Below, in pieces: positions 5,823-8,562 of a DNA stretch of 8,562 nt. The translations under genes and the position numbers were made by a program. Each line of letters starts with the position of its first letter. Within the stretch, counting starts at the first letter, position 1. Where the stretch lies: positions 1 to 8,562 of the forward strand of contig DAOVXW010000016.1 of assembly GCA_030635945.1 (NCBI GenBank), given 5' to 3'. The stretch comes from Dehalococcoidia bacterium. Its GTDB lineage: Bacteria; Chloroflexota; Dehalococcoidia; Dehalococcoidales; G020351185. The notes under the pieces are model-generated. The model had not been told where the DNA came from. It was given only the letters and a program-made list of their open reading frames with translations, and did not search any database.

Positions 5823-6896
5823 ATGATTATAATGAAAAAGGATGCTACGGCGGAAGATATTAAGAATGTGGTAGCGGAGGTAAAGAAGCACGGATTAAGG
5901 GCTGATGTTTCCAGGGGAGAATTCAGAACGGTTATCGGCCTTGTTGGCGATGAAAGCAGGATATCCTTTACCCACTTGGCTGTTCTACCCGGGGTAAAAG
6001 AAGCCCAGATGGTGGAGATACCCTATAAACTCATCAGCCGTGAGTATAGCGATCTCTTTGAGGGCAAGGATGAGAGCCGTATAGTACAGATTGGCGACAT
6101 CAGAATCGGTGGTGAAGAGCCGGTGTTTATTGCCGGGCCCTGTGCCGTAGAGAGCAAACAACAATTGTTCCGCATCGCTGAAGAGGTAAAGGCAGCCGGC
6201 GCCGATATACTGAGAGGCGGTATCTTCAAACCGAGAAGCTCCGTTCACTCATTTCAGGGGCTGGGCTCTCTTGGCGACGAAGAGGCCAGGGAGGCTCTGG
6301 GCTGGTTGCGTGAAGCCGGGCGCATGTTTGAAATGCCGGTTATGACAGAGGTAAGAGGTGAAATGCAGGCTGATTTAATAGCCGAATATGTTGATATATT
6401 ACAGATAGGCTCCAGGAATATGTATGACCAGGATCTGATAAGCAAGGTAGCCAGAGAAGGTAAACCGGTGTTTTTCAAGCGGCATTTTGGTGCCGGCATC
6501 GAAGAGTTCCTCTCCTTTTCCGAATATATAGTCGCAGAAGGCAACAAGGATGTTATCCTCTGCGAGCGAGGTATAGTACCCGTCGGCAAGGGCAAGAGCT
6601 ACACCAGATATACCCTTGACCTGGCGGCAGTGCCGGTTATCCAGAAGGAAAGCTATCTGCCGATACTGGTTGACCCCAGCCACGCTGCCGGCCGCCGCGA
6701 TCTTATTTTTGATATGAGCTGTGCCGCCATAGCATCCGGAGCCAGCGGCCTTGCAATCGAGGTGCACTATAATCCGGCGGAGGCTAAAGTCGATGCCCAG
6801 CAGATGATAACTCCTGACGAACTAAAGGAGATTATTGATACCTGCAGGGAAATAAGCACAACGGTGCAATCTCACCGCAAAAAGGCTAAAGTATAA
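5823..6896 (+). CDS. aroF: 3-deoxy-7-phosphoheptulonate (DAHP) synthase, type I-beta, with N-terminal ferredoxin-like domain
   Basis: This enzyme condenses PEP with erythrose-4-phosphate in the first committed step of the shikimate pathway (cytosolic). Residues 1-70 form the ferredoxin-like regulatory domain known from Thermotoga DAHP synthase (IMKKDATAEDIKNVV, then RTVIGLVGD), which in that enzyme mediates tyrosine inhibition. The TIM barrel follows, with IAGPCAVES (103-111), LRGGIFKPRSS (130-140), QIGSRN (194-199), CERG (247-250), DPSHAAGRRD (284-293) and AIEVHYNP (311-318). By alignment from memory with the Thermotoga enzyme the metal ligands are C107, H287, E313 and D324. The 357 residues include about 10 extra relative to Thermotoga, near positions 149-165 and 251-260. 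KRHFGAG (219-225) and ERGIVPVGKGKSYTRYTLD (248-266) differ from the usual KRG and ERGIRTFE-type stretches. A KDO8P synthase is unlikely given the N-terminal domain. First gene of an attenuator-controlled operon. Confidence 0.95.
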   Translation: MIIMKKDATAEDIKNVVAEVKKHGLRADVSRGEFRTVIGLVGDESRISFTHLAVLPGVKEAQMVEIPYKLISREYSDLFEGKDESRIVQIGDIRIGGEEPVFIAGPCAVESKQQLFRIAEEVKAAGADILRGGIFKPRSSVHSFQGLGSLGDEEAREALGWLREAGRMFEMPVMTEVRGEMQADLIAEYVDILQIGSRNMYDQDLISKVAREGKPVFFKRHFGAGIEEFLSFSEYIVAEGNKDVILCERGIVPVGKGKSYTRYTLDLAAVPVIQKESYLPILVDPSHAAGRRDLIFDMSCAAIASGASGLAIEVHYNPAEAKVDAQQMITPDELKEIIDTCREISTTVQSHRKKAKV

Positions 6897-6899
6897 TAA

Positions 6900-7973
6900 A
6901 TGAAAAGTGTTAATGTCAGACTGGGTGATAGAAGCTACGATATCCTGATAGGCACTGGTCTGCTCGGGCAGGCCGGCAGGCTTTTGAAATATTGCGGCTT
7001 TAATGACAGGCTGATAATCATCACCAATCCCGTAGTACAGGCGCTATACGGCAATACATTAAGAGAGAGACTATCAGCCGATGGCTTCCGTGTAACTATA
7101 CTGACTGTTGCCGATGGTGAAGAGCAGAAGTCGCTTGATGTTGCCGGTCGGCTTTATACACAACTTGGTGACTGCTATGCCGAACGGACAACGCCTATTC
7201 TGGCTCTCGGCGGCGGTGTTATCGGCGACCTTGCCGGCTTCGTGGCGGCGACCTATATGCGCGGTGTGCCGCTGGTTCAGATACCGACGACGCTACTGGC
7301 ACAGGTTGACAGCAGTATCGGCGGCAAGGTGGCGGTAAACCACGGTAAACTTAAAAACGAAATCGGTGCTTTTTACCAGCCGGTGCTGGTTATATCCGAT
7401 ACGGCAACGTTAAAGACGCTACCAGCAAATGAATTTGCTAGCGGCATGGCCGAGGTTATTAAAAGCGCCGTTATTAAAGATAGCGATTTCTTTACCATTA
7501 TCGAAAACAACCGCGGTAAAATAAAGGCGCTTGATGATACTGCGCTGGAAGAAGTTGTCTTCCGTTCGGCGAGTATTAAAGCCAGTGTCGTAATTCAGGA
7601 TGAGATTGATATGAGCTTGAGAAATATCCTGAACTTCGGCCACACCGCAGGCCATGCCATCGAAACCGTATCCGATTTTGGTGTTGAGCACGGTCATGCC
7701 GTTGCCATCGGTATGATGGTGGCAGCCAAAATCGCCGAAAAACTGGGCTACTTCGAAAATGGTGATTTAATCAGGTTAAAATCCATACTGGAAGGTGCCG
7801 ACCTGCCGCTAATAATGCCCGAGCTTGATACCGGGAAAATAATAATGGCAATGAAACACGATAAGAAGATTGCCGGTGGTAAAGTTAGATTCGTCTTACC
7901 CAAAGCGATAGGTGAAGTCTTTATCACCGATGAGGTAAATATGTCCCTTGTGGAGGAGGTTATAAGCGGTTAA
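6900..7973 (+). CDS. aroB: 3-dehydroquinate synthase
   Basis: AroB converts DAHP to 3-dehydroquinate using NAD and a divalent metal, usually Zn. The 357-residue product has the usual length. It shows the NAD-binding ALGGGVIGDLAGFVAATYMRG (102-122), the substrate region QIPTTLLAQVDSSIGGKVAVN (127-147) and EFASGMAEVIKSA (178-190). The metal ligands are likely E185, H248 (NFGHTAGH) and H264 (HGHAVAIGM), with H252 as the second histidine of GHxxGH. HDKK (320-323) is the conserved late lysine motif. The ATG is 3 nt after the aroF stop (TAA TAA ATG), with no clear Shine-Dalgarno, suggesting reinitiation from aroF. I see no sign that this is a 2-deoxy-scyllo-inosose or amino-DHQ synthase; the shikimate neighbours support AroB. 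Confidence 0.97.
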   Translation: MKSVNVRLGDRSYDILIGTGLLGQAGRLLKYCGFNDRLIIITNPVVQALYGNTLRERLSADGFRVTILTVADGEEQKSLDVAGRLYTQLGDCYAERTTPILALGGGVIGDLAGFVAATYMRGVPLVQIPTTLLAQVDSSIGGKVAVNHGKLKNEIGAFYQPVLVISDTATLKTLPANEFASGMAEVIKSAVIKDSDFFTIIENNRGKIKALDDTALEEVVFRSASIKASVVIQDEIDMSLRNILNFGHTAGHAIETVSDFGVEHGHAVAIGMMVAAKIAEKLGYFENGDLIRLKSILEGADLPLIMPELDTGKIIMAMKHDKKIAGGKVRFVLPKAIGEVFITDEVNMSLVEEVISG

Positions 7974-8562
7974 ATGAAAAAGCCCGCCATTTGCGCTTCC
8001 ATTATTAATAGTGATTTAGAGGCGATTAAAGCTGTTGAGCCGCTGGTAGAGCTTTTTGAGGTGCGCATAGATCTTATCGGCGATAACTGGCAGAATGTAG
8101 CCCGTCAGCTTGAGAAGCCATGGATTGCCTGGAACCGCATCAAAAAAGAGGGCGGCAACTGGCAGGACAGCGAAGCCAGGAGAAAAGAGGAGCTGCTTAA
8201 AGCAATTCAACTGGGAGCAAACATCGTTGATATCGAGCTGGCAACGCCGAACCTGGAAAAGGTCGTACCGCTTGTTAAAAAACAGGCGAAGTGCCTTCTA
8301 TCATTTCACAATTTAAATCAAACACCCTCCCTTGAAAACCTTAAAAAGATAATAAAGAGGCAGCTGGCTGCCGGCGCCGACATCTGCAAGGTGGTTACCT
8401 GCGCCTGTAATGATGAAGATAACCTCGCTATCCTGAAACTCATCCCGCAGTTTCCCGAAGTGAATATTATAGCCTTCGCCATGGGTTCAATGGGACTGCC
8501 CAGCCGCATCCTCAGCCCGCTTGTCGGTGGTTATGCTACCTATGCCGCCATTGAAAAGGGCG
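7974..8562 (+). CDS. aroD: 3-dehydroquinate dehydratase, type I, N-terminal 196 codons (runs off right edge)
   Basis: Type I dehydroquinase dehydrates 3-dehydroquinate to 3-dehydroshikimate through a Schiff base on a lysine. The ATG directly abuts the aroB stop (TAAATG); GGAGGAGG lies 14 nt upstream, so coupling is likely. Recognisable motifs: CASI at the first strand, FEVRIDLI (28-35, the ExRxD motif), NRIKKEGG (54-61), VDIELAT (85-91), SFHNLNQTP (110-118) with H112 as the general acid/base, ADICKVVT (135-142) with K139 as the Schiff-base lysine, and AFAMGSMGLPSRI (167-179) with substrate-binding R178. About 220 residues is usual, so the C-terminal SAPGQ-type lid lies outside the window. The catalytic core seen is complete, with no frameshift. 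The type II (AroQ) fold is excluded by these motifs. Confidence 0.95.
   Translation, partial: MKKPAICASIINSDLEAIKAVEPLVELFEVRIDLIGDNWQNVARQLEKPWIAWNRIKKEGGNWQDSEARRKEELLKAIQLGANIVDIELATPNLEKVVPLVKKQAKCLLSFHNLNQTPSLENLKKIIKRQLAAGADICKVVTCACNDEDNLAILKLIPQFPEVNIIAFAMGSMGLPSRILSPLVGGYATYAAIEKG

Noticed and set aside
7108..7338. Overlapping open frames inside aroB, aroF and the ribosomal genes on either strand
   Set aside because: They are shadows of strongly conserved genes, with no SD and no recognisable protein features.
1..8562. Mobile elements, CRISPR arrays, tRNA or rRNA genes
   Set aside because: No transposase, repeat-spacer pattern, terminal inverted repeats or tRNA-like cloverleaf was found; the window is core chromosomal DNA.

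Overview
The window holds two operons facing away from each other, separated by a spacer of about 475 bp rich in regulatory sequence. Gene content and order suggest a bacterium of the Chloroflexota, probably class Dehalococcoidia. The str and S10 ribosomal clusters are joined with no tuf gene between fusA and rpsJ, and they lie back to back with an aroF-aroB-aroD shikimate cluster. As I remember it, Dehalococcoides has a similar arrangement. This placement is inferred from synteny and protein character; no database search was run.

Minus strand (5347 down to 1): rpsL (S12), rpsG (S7), fusA (EF-G), rpsJ (S10), rplC (L3), rplD (L4), rplW (L23) and the first 126 codons of rplB (L2), which runs off the left edge. 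Gaps are 1-52 nt, so this is one transcription unit. All the genes look intact and normal in length. rpsL starts at TTG. Its leader contains two hairpins whose arms can re-pair in a chain that ends at the rpsL Shine-Dalgarno sequence.

Plus strand (5823 to 8562): aroF (type I-beta DAHP synthase with an N-terminal ferredoxin-like regulatory domain), aroB (3-dehydroquinate synthase) and the first 196 codons of aroD (type I 3-dehydroquinase), cut by the right edge. They catalyse the first three steps from PEP plus erythrose-4-phosphate towards chorismate. They are separated by 3 and 0 nt, so they are almost certainly cotranscribed and translationally coupled.

The main find lies between the operons, at about 5556-5768. 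A candidate promoter is followed by an unlisted 33-codon ORF (5611-5712) whose middle reads FYSYVYYCFTFSW, with eight aromatic codons in thirteen. Next come an 8-bp GC-rich antiterminator pairing and a strong intrinsic terminator 55 nt before aroF. The geometry fits classical ribosome-mediated attenuation. Stalling at Phe, Tyr or Trp codons would leave the antiterminator arm free. A ribosome reaching the leader stop codon would cover that arm and allow termination. The aro operon would thus sense charging of all three aromatic tRNAs, in addition to any allosteric feedback on DAHP synthase.
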